Assembly: GCA_017992055.1 (NCBI GenBank)
Contig: JAGOPK010000011.1
Span: 62,001-126,000 of the forward strand
Reading direction: 5' to 3'
Length of the DNA stretch: 64,000 nt
From: Burkholderiaceae bacterium
GTDB lineage: Bacteria > Pseudomonadota > Gammaproteobacteria > Burkholderiales > Burkholderiaceae_C
Part shown: piece by piece, positions 9,026 to 17,484 of the stretch
How the letters are laid out: every line of letters starts with the position of its first letter
Numbering within the stretch: the first letter of the stretch is position 1
Notes under the pieces: model-generated
The model's database searches: none
Told to the model about the DNA's origin: nothing
Seen by the model: the letters and a program-made list of their open reading frames with translations, nothing else
Made by a program: the position numbers and the translations under genes

Positions 9026-10216
9026 TCAGATCCAGCCATAGGACCGCAGCGTGGCCAGGGCCAGGTCGCTGATCAGCTTGTGGCCGCCGACGGTGGGATG
9101 CACGCTGTCGGCGAACTGCCAGGTGTTGATGTCGGCGCCGCTGCGCAGGCCGGTGTAGGGCATGCCGGGCGTGCCGCTGCAGAACAGCGACGAGCCGTCG
9201 CTGATCGCGCCGCCGGTCAGCACCGAGATCTTGCTGGCGTCGCAGGCCGGCACCGTGGTGTTGAGCATGCCGTACTTGGCGGGGTTGCCGTGGATGTCGC
9301 GCAAGGCGGCATTGGCATCGACGATCTGCACCGGCTGGCCGGCCAGGCCCTCGCGCAGCCACAGGTTGAAGGTGTCGACCAGGGCCGTCAGCACCGGCTT
9401 GACGCTGGCCGGCAGCGCGGCGCCAAACGGCGTCAGCGAGGAGTCGGGCAGGTTCCACACCGCCACATAGCGTGCGCCCTTGGCCAGCATCTGCTCGCGC
9501 ACCAGGGTGGTCAGCTGCAGCGCGGCGGTCTTCAGCGCCTCCTGGGCCGTGGTCTGGGCATGGAACAGCTGGCGCTTGGCCTCGTCGGCGCTGATGCGGC
9601 CGGCGGCGGCCTCGGTCTGGATCTGCGTGGCCTGGGCGGTGAACGCGCCGAACTGGATGAACACGTCGTTGTTGCCGCCGAACACCATCACCAGGTCGGC
9701 GGCGCTGAAGCTGCCGAAGCGCGCCAGGTGGTTGGCCACCTGGGTGGTCATGGGCACGGTCAGCGCGCCGCCGCTCTTGCCGATGCCGTTGGCGTCGCTG
9801 ACGCGCGAGCCGCCCTGGCCATAGCCGGTGCAGGTGGCGGCCAGCGCCGCCGACTGCAGCGCCGCCGGGCACTTGACCGAGCTGCCGGCAAAGCCGACCT
9901 CGGCCGGCGTCACCACCAGGCCCAGTGAGCTGGCCAGGTTCTCGACCCAGACCTTGCCCTGGCCGCCGTCGAGGTTGGTGGTGAACTTGCCGCCGAAATA
10001 CGGCGCGTTGCCGTTGCCGGCCAGCGAGGTGGCCGGGGCATAGGCGCCGATGTCGCTGAGGCTGTCGCCAAAGCTGACCAGGGCGCTGAAGCTGCCCTTG
10101 GCGGTGGGGGCGCCGGCGGTGGGCTGGCTGCCGGGCACCGGCTCGTCGCCGCCGCCGCAGGCCACCAGCAGGGCTGCGGCCAGCAGGGCCGCAAGAGGAA
10201 GTCGGACTGGGTGCAT
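9026..10216 (-). CDS. GDSL/SGNH-family lipoprotein esterase
   Basis: A 396-residue precursor with a lipobox ending LLVAC (Cys20), so a predicted lipoprotein. Block I is SFGDSLSDIG with nucleophile Ser52, the block III Asn lies in VFGGNNDVF, and block V near the end is DSVHPTVGGH carrying the catalytic Asp and His. This is the SGNH hydrolase fold of thermolabile-haemolysin/phospholipase-type esterases; the substrate cannot be told. The start follows GGAG by six bases. It lies 10 bases upstream of ompW and 118 bases downstream of the FKBP gene, with an operator-like dyad in that gap. Confidence 0.88.
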   Translation of the reverse strand: MHPVRLPLAALLAAALLVACGGGDEPVPGSQPTAGAPTAKGSFSALVSFGDSLSDIGAYAPATSLAGNGNAPYFGGKFTTNLDGGQGKVWVENLASSLGLVVTPAEVGFAGSSVKCPAALQSAALAATCTGYGQGGSRVSDANGIGKSGGALTVPMTTQVANHLARFGSFSAADLVMVFGGNNDVFIQFGAFTAQATQIQTEAAAGRISADEAKRQLFHAQTTAQEALKTAALQLTTLVREQMLAKGARYVAVWNLPDSSLTPFGAALPASVKPVLTALVDTFNLWLREGLAGQPVQIVDANAALRDIHGNPAKYGMLNTTVPACDASKISVLTGGAISDGSSLFCSGTPGMPYTGLRSGADINTWQFADSVHPTVGGHKLISDLALATLRSYGWI

Positions 10217-10232
10217 GGGGTCTCCGCAGGGC

Positions 10233-10263
10233 GGTCGTTCCAAATCGAACGACCGTTCGTTTT
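10233..10263. promoter_or_regulatory. overlapping dyads, TetR-type operator candidate
   Basis: The site has two interlocked inverted repeats. One is AAA-T-CGAACG-AC-CGTTCG-T-TTT (10242-10263; 9 of 10 arm positions pair). The other is GGTCGTTC-CAAATC-GAACGACC (10233-10254, perfect 8-base arms). CGAACG/CGTTCG half-sites of this kind are typical of TetR-family operators. It sits 17-47 bases upstream of the esterase start, where a repressor would block the esterase-ompW transcript. The regulator gene is not in the window. Confidence 0.5.
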
Positions 10264-10334
10264 TGCGTCGACCATGCTGCCTGCGCGGCCCCGGGCCTCG
10301 GCAGCGGGGAAACCCCCGACCCCGGGCTTTCCTG

Positions 10335-10841
10335 TCAGCGCGCCTTGATGCCGAGCAATTCGATCTCGAAGTGCAGCGTGGCGTCGGGCGGGATCACGCC
10401 GCCGGCGCCGCGGCTGCCATAGGCGATGGCCGGCGGGCAGGTCAGGCGCGCCGTGCCGCCAACCTTGATCAGCTGCACGCCTTCGGTCCAGCACTTGATG
10501 ACGCGGTTGAGCGGAAATTCGGCCGGCTGGCCGCGGCTGTGCGAGCTGTCGAACTCGCGGCCGTCGGGGAAGGTGCCGCGGTAGTGCACGCGCACGGTGT
10601 CGGTGGCGGCGGGCTGCGGGCCCTTGCCGGCGCTGAGCATCTTGATCACCAGGCCGCTGGCGGTGGTGAGCGTGGCGCCGGCGGCGGGCGACTGGGGGGC
10701 GCCCGTGACGGTGGTGGTGGTCGACGGGGTGGCCGACGGGGCCGCGGCCGAGGCAGCGTTGGCCGCGCCCGGCTGGGCGTGGCAGAGGGCCGCCGGCAGG
10801 ATCAGCAGGGCCAGCGAGAGCAGTCGGTTCGAAGTTTGCAT
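10335..10841 (-). CDS. FKBP-type peptidyl-prolyl cis-trans isomerase, exported
   Basis: A 168-residue protein with a signal peptide (cleavage near CHAQ, residue 23), a Thr/Ala/Pro-rich linker and one FKBP domain (about 62-167) with TVRVHYRGTFPDGREFDSS, FPLNRVIKCWTEGVQLI and the closing LHFEIELLGI. The active-site aromatic and Asp positions (Y, F, D, W, I, Y) are present, so isomerase activity is expected, in the periplasm. No Shine-Dalgarno sequence is visible before the ATG. It is transcribed away from minC across a 149-base divergent region. Confidence 0.9.
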   Translation of the reverse strand: MQTSNRLLSLALLILPAALCHAQPGAANAASAAAPSATPSTTTTVTGAPQSPAAGATLTTASGLVIKMLSAGKGPQPAATDTVRVHYRGTFPDGREFDSSHSRGQPAEFPLNRVIKCWTEGVQLIKVGGTARLTCPPAIAYGSRGAGGVIPPDATLHFEIELLGIKAR

Positions 10842-10990
10842 GGGGCAGGGGGCCTGGGCCGTCAGTTGGGCGCAATAAGGGGCGCGATCATCGCACCGCT
10901 ACACTTGCGCACGTGGCGCCTGCCACCGGCCATGGTTCCGGGGACAGGCGCCTCGTCTTATGGCGGCCATCCGCCCCTCATCCGCCCACC

Positions 10991-11788
10991 ATGCCCACTG
11001 CCGCCCCGGCCAAAGCCGCGTTCGACCTGAAGAGCACCGCATGGACGCTGACCGCGTTGCGCCTGGCCACGGCCGACGCCGCGGTGCTGGCCCAGGCGCT
11101 GGACGAGCGCTTTGCCGATACGCCGGGCCTGTTCGACGACGATCCGGTGGTCATCGACCTGAGCCCGCTGCGCGAGGCCGATGCGCCGGTGGATTTCGCC
11201 GTGCTGCTGCCGGCCATCCGCCGTCACCGCCTGGTGCCGATCGCGGTGCAGGGCGGCAGCCCGGCGCAGACCGCTGCGGCGCGGGCCGCCGGCCTGGCCG
11301 AGGCGCTGGACGCCGCGCCGGCCGCGGCCGAGCTGCCGACCATGACCCAGGCGGTCGAGGTGCACGAGGTCGTCAAGGAAGTGGTGCGCGACGTGGTGCG
11401 CGAGGTCGAGGTCATCAAGGAGGTCGAGGTGGTGCGCGAGGTGCCCGCCGCCGCCGGCGCGCCGACCCTGGTCATCGACAAGCCGCTGCGCTCGGGCCAG
11501 CGGGTGTATGCCCGCGGCGCCGACCTGGTGGTGCTGGCCACGGTGAGCTTCGGCGCCGAGGTCATCGCCGACGGCCACATCCATGTCTATGCACCGCTGC
11601 GCGGCCGGGCCATTGCCGGCGCGCGTGGCAACACCGAGGCGCGCATCTTCAGCACCTGCCTGGAGCCGCAGCTGGTGTCGATCGCCGGCATCTACCGCAC
11701 CATCGAGACGCCGCTGGCGCCCAGCGTCTGGGCCAAGCCGGCCCAGGTGCGGCTGGACGGCGAGCGCATCCAGGTCGACCCGATCTAG
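10991..11788 (+). CDS. minC: septum site-determining protein MinC
   Basis: A 265-residue division-site inhibitor. The N-terminal MinC domain (about 8-105) binds FtsZ. The C-terminal beta-helix domain (about 158-265) has the family pattern LRSGQRVYARGADLVVL, HVYAPLRGRAIAGA and QLVSIAGIYR and binds MinD. Between them lies an unusual charged linker (about 120-152) made of repeated E-V-V-K/R-E-V units. It is the first gene of minCDE, 29 bases ahead of minD. The start is at the ATG beginning MPTAAPAK; an upstream Met at 10913 would add a non-conserved leader. A TACACT -10-like hexamer lies at 10900. Confidence 0.95.
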   Translation: MPTAAPAKAAFDLKSTAWTLTALRLATADAAVLAQALDERFADTPGLFDDDPVVIDLSPLREADAPVDFAVLLPAIRRHRLVPIAVQGGSPAQTAAARAAGLAEALDAAPAAAELPTMTQAVEVHEVVKEVVRDVVREVEVIKEVEVVREVPAAAGAPTLVIDKPLRSGQRVYARGADLVVLATVSFGAEVIADGHIHVYAPLRGRAIAGARGNTEARIFSTCLEPQLVSIAGIYRTIETPLAPSVWAKPAQVRLDGERIQVDPI

Positions 11789-11817
11789 TCAACAACACAC
11801 CCAAGGAACGCACACCG

Positions 11818-12633
11818 ATGGCCAAGATCATCGTCGTCACCTCTGGCAAGGGCGGGGTCGGCAAGACCACCACCAGCGCCAGCTTCGCCTCGGGCCTGGC
11901 CCTGCAAGGGCACAAGACCGCGGTCATCGACTTCGATGTCGGCCTGCGCAACCTCGACCTGATCATGGGCTGCGAGCGCCGCGTGGTCTATGACCTGATC
12001 AACGTGATCCAGGGCGAGGCCAACCTGCACCAGGCGCTGATCAAGGACAAGCACAGCGACAACCTGTTCGTGCTGGCCGCCAGCCAGACCCGCGACAAGG
12101 ACGCGCTGACGCAGGAGGGCGTGGAGCGCGTGCTCAACGACCTGATCGCCCAGGGCTTCGAGTACATCGTCTGCGACTCGCCGGCCGGCATCGAGACCGG
12201 TGCGCTGATGGCCATGCACTTTGCCGACGAGGCCCTGGTGGTGACCAATCCCGAGGTCTCGTCGGTGCGCGATTCCGACCGCATCCTCGGCATTCTGGGC
12301 AGCAAGACCAAGCGCGCCATCGAGGGCAAGGAACCGGTCAAGGAACACCTGCTGATCACCCGCTACAACCCGAACCGCGTGCAGGACGGCCAGATGCTGT
12401 CGCTGACCGATGTGCAGGAGATCCTGCGCATCCCGCTGATCGGCGTGATCCCCGAGAGCACCAGCGTGCTCGACGCCAGCAACCAGGGCGTGCCGGCCAT
12501 CCATCTGGGCGGCACCGACGTCAGCGAGGCCTACAAGGACGTGATCGGCCGCTTCATGGGCCAGCAGCTGCCGATGCGCTTCACCGAGGCCGAGAAGCCC
12601 GGCTTCTTCAAGCGCCTGTTCGGCGGGAGGTGA
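11818..12633 (+). CDS. minD: septum site-determining ATPase MinD
   Basis: A 271-residue ParA/MinD-type ATPase. It has the deviant Walker [10 protein letters not shown] at residues 10-18, the switch motifs [10 protein letters not shown] and CDSPAGIE, and a C-terminal amphipathic membrane-targeting helix ([10 protein letters not shown]). It recruits MinC to the membrane and oscillates under MinE control. The minE start lies just after its stop. Nothing abnormal was seen. Confidence 0.97.
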   Translation: MAKIIVVTSGKGGVGKTTTSASFASGLALQGHKTAVIDFDVGLRNLDLIMGCERRVVYDLINVIQGEANLHQALIKDKHSDNLFVLAASQTRDKDALTQEGVERVLNDLIAQGFEYIVCDSPAGIETGALMAMHFADEALVVTNPEVSSVRDSDRILGILGSKTKRAIEGKEPVKEHLLITRYNPNRVQDGQMLSLTDVQEILRIPLIGVIPESTSVLDASNQGVPAIHLGGTDVSEAYKDVIGRFMGQQLPMRFTEAEKPGFFKRLFGGR

Positions 12634-12638
12634 GCGCC

Positions 12639-12899
12639 ATGTCCTTGCTCTCCTTCCTGCTCGGCGAGAAGAAGAAGTCGGCCTCGGTCGCCAAGGAGCG
12701 GCTGCAGATCATCCTGGCCCATGAGCGCACCACGCTGGGCAAGCGCCCCGACTACCTGCCGGCGCTGCAGAAGGACCTGGTAGCGGTGATCAGCAAGTAC
12801 GTCAACATCTCGCCCGACGACATCAAGGTCAGCCTCGAAAAACAGGACAACCTCGAGGTGCTCGAGGTCAAGATCGAGCTGCCCGACGCGGTGCGCTGA
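12639..12899 (+). CDS. minE: cell division topological specificity factor MinE
   Basis: An 86-residue protein with the N-terminal membrane-binding segment [12 protein letters not shown], the MinD-activating helix ([16 protein letters not shown]) and the C-terminal topological specificity domain. It stimulates MinD ATPase activity and confines MinC to the poles. The ATG at 12639 is chosen because GGGAGG lies nine bases upstream and the family begins at this residue. A GTG at 12630 overlapping the minD stop would add MSA. Confidence 0.95.
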   Translation: MSLLSFLLGEKKKSASVAKERLQIILAHERTTLGKRPDYLPALQKDLVAVISKYVNISPDDIKVSLEKQDNLEVLEVKIELPDAVR

Positions 12900-12940
12900 G
12901 CGTTGCCCACACGGCGTGAAAGAACCGTCGCGAGCGGGCT

Positions 12941-13002
12941 CAGCTTGGGTTGAGTAGCGCAGCCGTACACCCGTACGGCGAGCAACGCAGGCCCGAGATC
13001 TG
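12941..13002. other. long imperfect inverted repeat after minE
   Basis: The core is a perfect GCCGTAC-ACCC-GTACGGC hairpin (12962-12979). Outside it CTTGGG (near 12945) can pair with CCCGAG (near 12995), and TTG with CAA, giving a long stem with internal loops. It lies between minE and a converging gene, where a terminator is expected, but has no T-tract. It may be a dispersed structured repeat. Confidence 0.35.
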
Positions 13003-13030
13003 CCCGCGCAGCAGATTCGTTCATGCCTTG

Positions 13031-13930
13031 TCAGCCGGCGTCGAAGATCGGCTGCAGCCGGTCCTGCCAGTGCGCCAGCTCGTCGGCCGGCACGGCCAGC
13101 CAGTCCAGCGCCTGCTGGGCATGGTCCTGCCAGTCGCGGTCGGGCGGCAGCTGCTCGGCCTGGCGCATCAGCTGCTCGGCCAGCAGGCCGGCGGCCACCA
13201 GGGTCTGCACCTCGGGCTCGGTGTCGGCCGGCTCGCGACCCAGGTCCAGCAGGTCGTGGTGCAGGCGCACCGAGGCCACCAGCGTGGGCGAGAAGCGCCA
13301 CAGCTTGCACACCAGGGCGCCGACCACCGCATGGTCGCTGCGGTGGTTGGCGTTTTCGGTGGCCACCGGGCTGCGGTCGTGGCGCATCTCGGCTTCCATC
13401 AGCGTGGCGCCATAGCCCGGCAGGCACTGCAGCAGCACCGGCAGGCCGACGTGGCAAAAGAGGCCGTGGGCATGGGCCAGGTCCACCGCCAGGCCCGGCA
13501 GCTGCCGGGCGATGAAGGCCATGGCCATGGCGCGGCGGCTGGAACGCTCCCAGAAGCGTTCGAGCTGCGGGCTGCGCACCGGCAGGGCCTTGCGTGCCAG
13601 GAACTCGGTCATGGTGCGGGCGGTCTCGTCCAGGCCCAGCACGGTCATCGCCTGGCCGACGGTGGACAGCGGCGCGGTGCCGCCGGCCGCGGCCCGGTGC
13701 AGCGGGCTGTTGGCGCGCTGGATCAGCACCGCCGACATGGCCACGTCGTGCGAGGCGATGGCCGCCACCTCGTTGAGATCGGGTTCGCGTGGCGCCAGCG
13801 TATCGCGCAGGCGCAGCAGCAGGGTCGGGCAGGGCGGGATGGCGATCTGGCGCAGCGGGCCGCTGCGGCGCGCCTGCTCCAACTCCTGCGCGATGCGGGC
13901 GGTGCTGACAGGGGGGGCGATCAGGGTCAT
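13031..13930 (-). CDS. HDOD domain protein
   Basis: A 299-residue cytoplasmic protein covered by an HDOD domain (about 20-225). The N-terminal part has the typical IPPCPTLLLRLRD and a helix around AAIASHDVAMSAVLIQRANSP. HDOD proteins are non-catalytic relatives of HD phosphohydrolases, usually signalling adaptors in chemotaxis, c-di-GMP or stress pathways. No effector domain is attached. It lies 66 bases downstream of the DUF1415 gene on the same strand. No Shine-Dalgarno sequence is evident. Confidence 0.85.
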   Translation of the reverse strand: MTLIAPPVSTARIAQELEQARRSGPLRQIAIPPCPTLLLRLRDTLAPREPDLNEVAAIASHDVAMSAVLIQRANSPLHRAAAGGTAPLSTVGQAMTVLGLDETARTMTEFLARKALPVRSPQLERFWERSSRRAMAMAFIARQLPGLAVDLAHAHGLFCHVGLPVLLQCLPGYGATLMEAEMRHDRSPVATENANHRSDHAVVGALVCKLWRFSPTLVASVRLHHDLLDLGREPADTEPEVQTLVAAGLLAEQLMRQAEQLPPDRDWQDHAQQALDWLAVPADELAHWQDRLQPIFDAG

Positions 13931-13996
13931 GGGGGCGGCTGAAGCTGTGCTCGGCTTATCGGCCAGCGCCGGCCGAACTCAAGCCGCCCCAGCGGC

Positions 13997-14599
13997 TCAG
14001 GCCGGGCCGTCGGCCGCCTGCTGGTCGGCGGCCAGCCAGCGCTGCCGCAGCTCGGCCCAGCCGCGCGCGCCCAGGCGGCGCAGCGTGGCCAGGTTGGCCT
14101 CGACGATGCTGTCGGCATCGGCGCCGGCCTCGACCGCGCGGTCCATGCTGGCCTCGCGGATCAGGTGCAGCGTGGGCCAGGGCGAGCGGTTGCTGGCATT
14201 GGTCACGTCGTTGGCGCGCGTGCCGGCAAAGCGGTAGTCGGGGTGGAAGCTGGCGATCTGGATCTCGCCGTCCAGCGCCAGCTCGGCCAGCAGGTCGTCG
14301 GCCAAGCCGAGGAAGTCATTGAAGTCCAGGAAGTCGCCCAGCACCCGGGGATGCACCAGCAGCGTGGTCTCGACCTCGCTCATCGGCGTGTGGGCCAGCA
14401 GGCGCAGCTCATCGGCCAGCTGCAGGGCCAGGGCCTCGGGCGTGTCGGCCTGGCTGACCACATAGCGGATCAGGCCCTTGACCTGCACCGCCTTGGCAAA
14501 CGGGCACAGGTTCAGCGCGATCACCGCCCCGTCGACCCAGGCCCGGGTCTGGGCCAGCACCTGGGCAGGGCTGGCGGCGTCGTCGTCGGTTGGGCTCAT
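13997..14599 (-). CDS. DUF1415 family protein
   Basis: A 200-residue protein with the conserved features of DUF1415: ALNLCPFAK near residue 32, TTLLVHPRVLGDFLDFNDFL in the middle, IQIASFHPDYRFAGT and a final SNRSPWPTLHLIRE. The family is common in gamma- and betaproteobacteria and has no established function; the conserved Cys, His and Asp residues hint at metal binding or catalysis. It is divergent from dusC with only 40 bases between starts, so their promoters must overlap each other's coding ends. Longer upstream reading would run into dusC antisense and is rejected. Confidence 0.88.
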   Translation of the reverse strand: MSPTDDDAASPAQVLAQTRAWVDGAVIALNLCPFAKAVQVKGLIRYVVSQADTPEALALQLADELRLLAHTPMSEVETTLLVHPRVLGDFLDFNDFLGLADDLLAELALDGEIQIASFHPDYRFAGTRANDVTNASNRSPWPTLHLIREASMDRAVEAGADADSIVEANLATLRRLGARGWAELRQRWLAADQQAADGPA

Positions 14600-14622
14600 G
14601 CCGGCATTGTGGCCTGCACGAC

Positions 14623-14628
14623 TACACT
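14623..14628 (+). promoter_or_regulatory. -10-like hexamer for dusC, possible leaderless start
   Basis: TACACT ends 11 bases before the dusC ATG and no Shine-Dalgarno sequence lies between. The predicted transcript would have a leader of only about five bases. No convincing -35 was seen. Confidence 0.3.
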
Positions 14629-14639
14629 GCGCGCCGATC

Positions 14640-15587
14640 ATGATCCTGCTCGCGCCCATGGAAGGGCTGCTCGACCACAGCCTGCGCGATGCGCTGACCC
14701 GGGTCGGCGGCATCGACCGCTGCGTCACCGAATTCATCCGCGTCACCGACCGGCTGCTGCCCGACCGGGTGTTCCAGCGCGTGATGCCCGAGTTGCTCAA
14801 CGGCAGCCGCACCGCCGCCGGCGTGCCGGTGCGTGCCCAGCTGCTGGGCAGCGAGCCCCAGGTGCTGGCCGACAACGCCGCCCGCCTGGCCGAGCTGGGC
14901 GCCGAGGGCATCGACCTGAACTTCGGCTGCCCGGCCAAGACCGTCAACCGCCACCGCGGCGGTGCGGTGCTGCTGGACGAGCCCGAGCTGCTGCACGACA
15001 TCGTCGCCGCCGTGCGCCGCGCGGTGCCGGCGGCCGTGCCGGTGTCGGCCAAGATGCGCCTGGGCAACCGCGATGCCGACCTGAGCCTGGAATCGGCCCA
15101 GGCCCTGGTCGCCGGCGGCGCCTGCGAGCTGGTGGTGCACGGCCGCACCAAGCTGCAGGGCTACAAGCCGCCGGCCTACTGGGATGCCATCGCGCGCATC
15201 CGCCAGGCCCTGCCGGCCACGCTGCCGGTGATCGCCAACGGCGAGATCTGGAGCGCCGCCGATGCGCTGCGCTGTCGCGCCGAGAGCGGCTGCCAGGCGT
15301 TGATGCTGGGCCGCGGCATGGTGGCCGATCCTGGGCTGGCGCTGGCCATCCGCGGCGCCTTCGCGCCCGGCTGGGAGGTGGTGCCGCCGCTGCTGGCGCG
15401 CTACTGGGAGCGGGTGGCCCTGCATGTGGAGCCGCGCCACCGCGCCGGCCGCCTCAAGCAGTGGCTGAACCTGCTGCGCCGGCGCTTTGCCGAGGCCCAG
15501 GCGCTGTACGACGCGGTGCGCACCCTCAATGCGCCCGAGGCCGTGGCCGAGCACGTGTTCGGCGCCTGCGAGTCGGCCTTGGTCTGA
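14640..15587 (+). CDS. dusC: tRNA-dihydrouridine synthase (DusC type)
   Basis: A 315-residue flavoenzyme reducing uridine to dihydrouridine in tRNA. The start MILLAPMEGLLDH is typical of DusC. It has NFGCPAKTVNRHRGGA with catalytic Cys97, the FMN-binding VSAKMRLG and VHGRTK segments, IANGEIW, and MLGRGMVADPGL near residue 230. The short C-terminal domain continues to residue 315, usual for DusC, which modifies position 16. The ATG at 14640 is the natural family start. The DusC rather than DusA/B assignment is by motif memory. Confidence 0.9.
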   Translation: MILLAPMEGLLDHSLRDALTRVGGIDRCVTEFIRVTDRLLPDRVFQRVMPELLNGSRTAAGVPVRAQLLGSEPQVLADNAARLAELGAEGIDLNFGCPAKTVNRHRGGAVLLDEPELLHDIVAAVRRAVPAAVPVSAKMRLGNRDADLSLESAQALVAGGACELVVHGRTKLQGYKPPAYWDAIARIRQALPATLPVIANGEIWSAADALRCRAESGCQALMLGRGMVADPGLALAIRGAFAPGWEVVPPLLARYWERVALHVEPRHRAGRLKQWLNLLRRRFAEAQALYDAVRTLNAPEAVAEHVFGACESALV

Positions 15588-15651
15588 GCGCCGCCGACGG
15601 CTTGGCGACGGGGCCGGGGTTTCCAGCCTGTGCCGGCTGGCCGGTGCTGCG

Positions 15652-15657
15652 CAGAAT
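15652..15657 (+). promoter_or_regulatory. -10-like hexamer before the PhyH-like gene
   Basis: CAGAAT ends six bases before the ATG at 15664, with no Shine-Dalgarno sequence between. It would give a leaderless mRNA if used. Confidence 0.28.
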
Positions 15658-15663
15658 CGGCCC

Positions 15664-16473
15664 ATGGCCAAGCTGAATCCCGACGAGATCGCCCGTTACC
15701 AGACCGAAGGCTGGGTCGTGCCCGGCTGGCGCCTGCCGGCGCCACGTGTGGCCGAGATGCGCGAGGCGCTGGACGAGCTGCTGCGCCGCAACCCCGGCGT
15801 GCGGCCCGAGAAGCTGGTGTCGGCCCATGTCGAGCGCGCCGCCGGGGCGGCCGACAACGGCGAGGGCGTGCGCGGCGTGGCCGCCTTCCTGGACCTGGCG
15901 CGTGATGCCGAGATCGCCGAGCTGGTGTCAGGCGTGATCGGCGACGACGTCATCCTGTGGGGCTGCCATGTGTTCTGCAAGCCGGCCGGCCAGGGCTTCG
16001 AGACGCCCTGGCACCAGGACGGCCACTACTGGCCGATCCGCCCGCTGGCCACCTGCACCGTGTGGCTGGCGCTGGAGCCCAGCACGCGCGCCAACGGCTG
16101 CCTGCGCGTGATCCCCGGCTCGCAGCGCGAGCGTCGGCTGCACGAGCACCTGCACGAGGACCGCGACGACCTGACGCTGAACCAGCGCCTGGCGGCCGGC
16201 GCCTTCGACGAATCGCAGGCGGTGGACATCGAGCTGGAGCCCGGCCAGATGAGCCTGCACGATGTGCACATGATCCACGGCGCGGCGGCCAATACCAGCG
16301 ACCAGCGCCGCACCGGCGTGGCCCTGCGCTACATGCCGGCGACCAGCCTGTTCGACCGCGGCCTGCGCCCGGTGCACGGCCAGACCGGCGTGCCGGTGGA
16401 CTTTGCGCAGCGTCCGCTGTGGCTGCTGCGCGGCCAGGACCGCGCCGGCAACGACTTCGTCACCGGCCACTGA
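15664..16473 (+). CDS. phytanoyl-CoA dioxygenase family protein
   Basis: A 269-residue Fe(II)/2-oxoglutarate-dependent oxygenase of the PhyH family. The iron triad is visible as His117 and Asp119 (WHQDGHYWP) and distal His205 (MIHGAAANTS), with the 2-oxoglutarate-binding arginine in RRTGVALRY shortly after. The substrate is not deducible; bacterial members hydroxylate small acids, ectoine or natural-product intermediates. It follows dusC by 76 bases. Its 3' end overlaps the converging PEP-CTERM gene by 14 bases. Confidence 0.85.
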   Translation: MAKLNPDEIARYQTEGWVVPGWRLPAPRVAEMREALDELLRRNPGVRPEKLVSAHVERAAGAADNGEGVRGVAAFLDLARDAEIAELVSGVIGDDVILWGCHVFCKPAGQGFETPWHQDGHYWPIRPLATCTVWLALEPSTRANGCLRVIPGSQRERRLHEHLHEDRDDLTLNQRLAAGAFDESQAVDIELEPGQMSLHDVHMIHGAAANTSDQRRTGVALRYMPATSLFDRGLRPVHGQTGVPVDFAQRPLWLLRGQDRAGNDFVTGH

Positions 16474-17341
16474 GCCTGGCCGTGCGGCGGCGCGCCCAGG
16501 CTCCGCGGCCTGAAACGCCAGACAGGCCCGACAGACCCAGCAAGCCGGCCAGCCACAGCGTGGCCGTCGCGGGCTCCGGCACCGGCGTGGTGGGCAGGTG
16601 CTCGCTCATGAAGCGGCCCGAGGCCGACACCATCTCCACGCCGGGCGGCAGCTCGATGTGGAAGCGGCTGGTCTGGCTGTAATCGGCCCAGGCGCCGCCC
16701 TCGGCATGCACGGACAGTGCGCCGTAGATGTAGACGGTGTAGCTGCTGCCGTCGGCCGGCACCTCGAAGGCGCCGCGCAGCACGGTGTCGCCGCCGGTCT
16801 TCAGGTTCATGGCCACGGCCTGGGTGTTGTAGCCCTGCGGGTTGGTGCCGGCATAAAACCACGACATCGCACTGGCGCGTGTCCACCAGCGGCCATTGCC
16901 CCAGGTGCCGTGGGCATCCCATTCGTACTTGACCTTCTGGCCGGCCTGGTACTGGGCGCCGGCCTTCAGCGTCAGCGTGTCCCACATGTAGACATCGGCG
17001 CTGATGCCCCAGTTGCACGACAGCATGTAGGGCTTGCAGTAGCTCGACAGCGTGGGGTTGTTGCTGGACCAGGCATAGGCATGCAGGGCGCCGTCGGACA
17101 GCGAGCCGCTGGCCACGCCCCAGGTGTTGACGGTGCTGAGGTTGGCCTCGGCCTCCGCGTGGTACTCGCCGCCGCCATGCAGGCTGGCGACGGTGGCGAT
17201 CACGCCATGGCTGCCGCTGACGCCCAGCGCCCAGGCCGAAGGGGCGGGCGCAAGCAGGGCCAGGGCCCAGGCGAGAGGCGCGCTCAGGGCCAGCGCGCGC
17301 TGCGGCATGGCTCGGGACAAGGGAAGGGCGAGGGGGCTCAT
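16460..17341 (-). CDS. PEP-CTERM sorting domain protein
   Basis: A 293-residue exported protein: signal peptide (cleavage after AWAL, about 39), a mainly beta middle with a disulphide-capable pair of Cys near residues 100-110, and a C-terminal sorting signal PVPEPATATLWLAG, a short hydrophobic helix and an Arg cluster (GAWARRR). In PEP-CTERM bacteria such tails are cleaved by exosortase, usually in exopolysaccharide-producing species. No known domain precedes the tail. The start follows GGAG by nine bases. It shares its last 14 bases with the converging dioxygenase gene. Confidence 0.85.
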   Translation of the reverse strand: MSPLALPLSRAMPQRALALSAPLAWALALLAPAPSAWALGVSGSHGVIATVASLHGGGEYHAEAEANLSTVNTWGVASGSLSDGALHAYAWSSNNPTLSSYCKPYMLSCNWGISADVYMWDTLTLKAGAQYQAGQKVKYEWDAHGTWGNGRWWTRASAMSWFYAGTNPQGYNTQAVAMNLKTGGDTVLRGAFEVPADGSSYTVYIYGALSVHAEGGAWADYSQTSRFHIELPPGVEMVSASGRFMSEHLPTTPVPEPATATLWLAGLLGLSGLSGVSGRGAWARRRTARLSGR

Positions 17342-17484
17342 GGTCGGACTCCGGCATCGTGGGCTGGCGGCGACCCGGTGTCACCGCATGGGTGGCAGTC
17401 TTGCCGGCGGGGCCGCTTCGCGCATCGACCCGATGGGCCAGCCTGGTGCGGCGGCCATGGCCCGCTCGGGCCATGGCCCGGTTC

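Noticed and set aside
10960..12633. Apparent MinC-shadow/MinD fusion frame
   Set aside because: The first part is MinC in the wrong frame; MinD has its own ATG at 11818.
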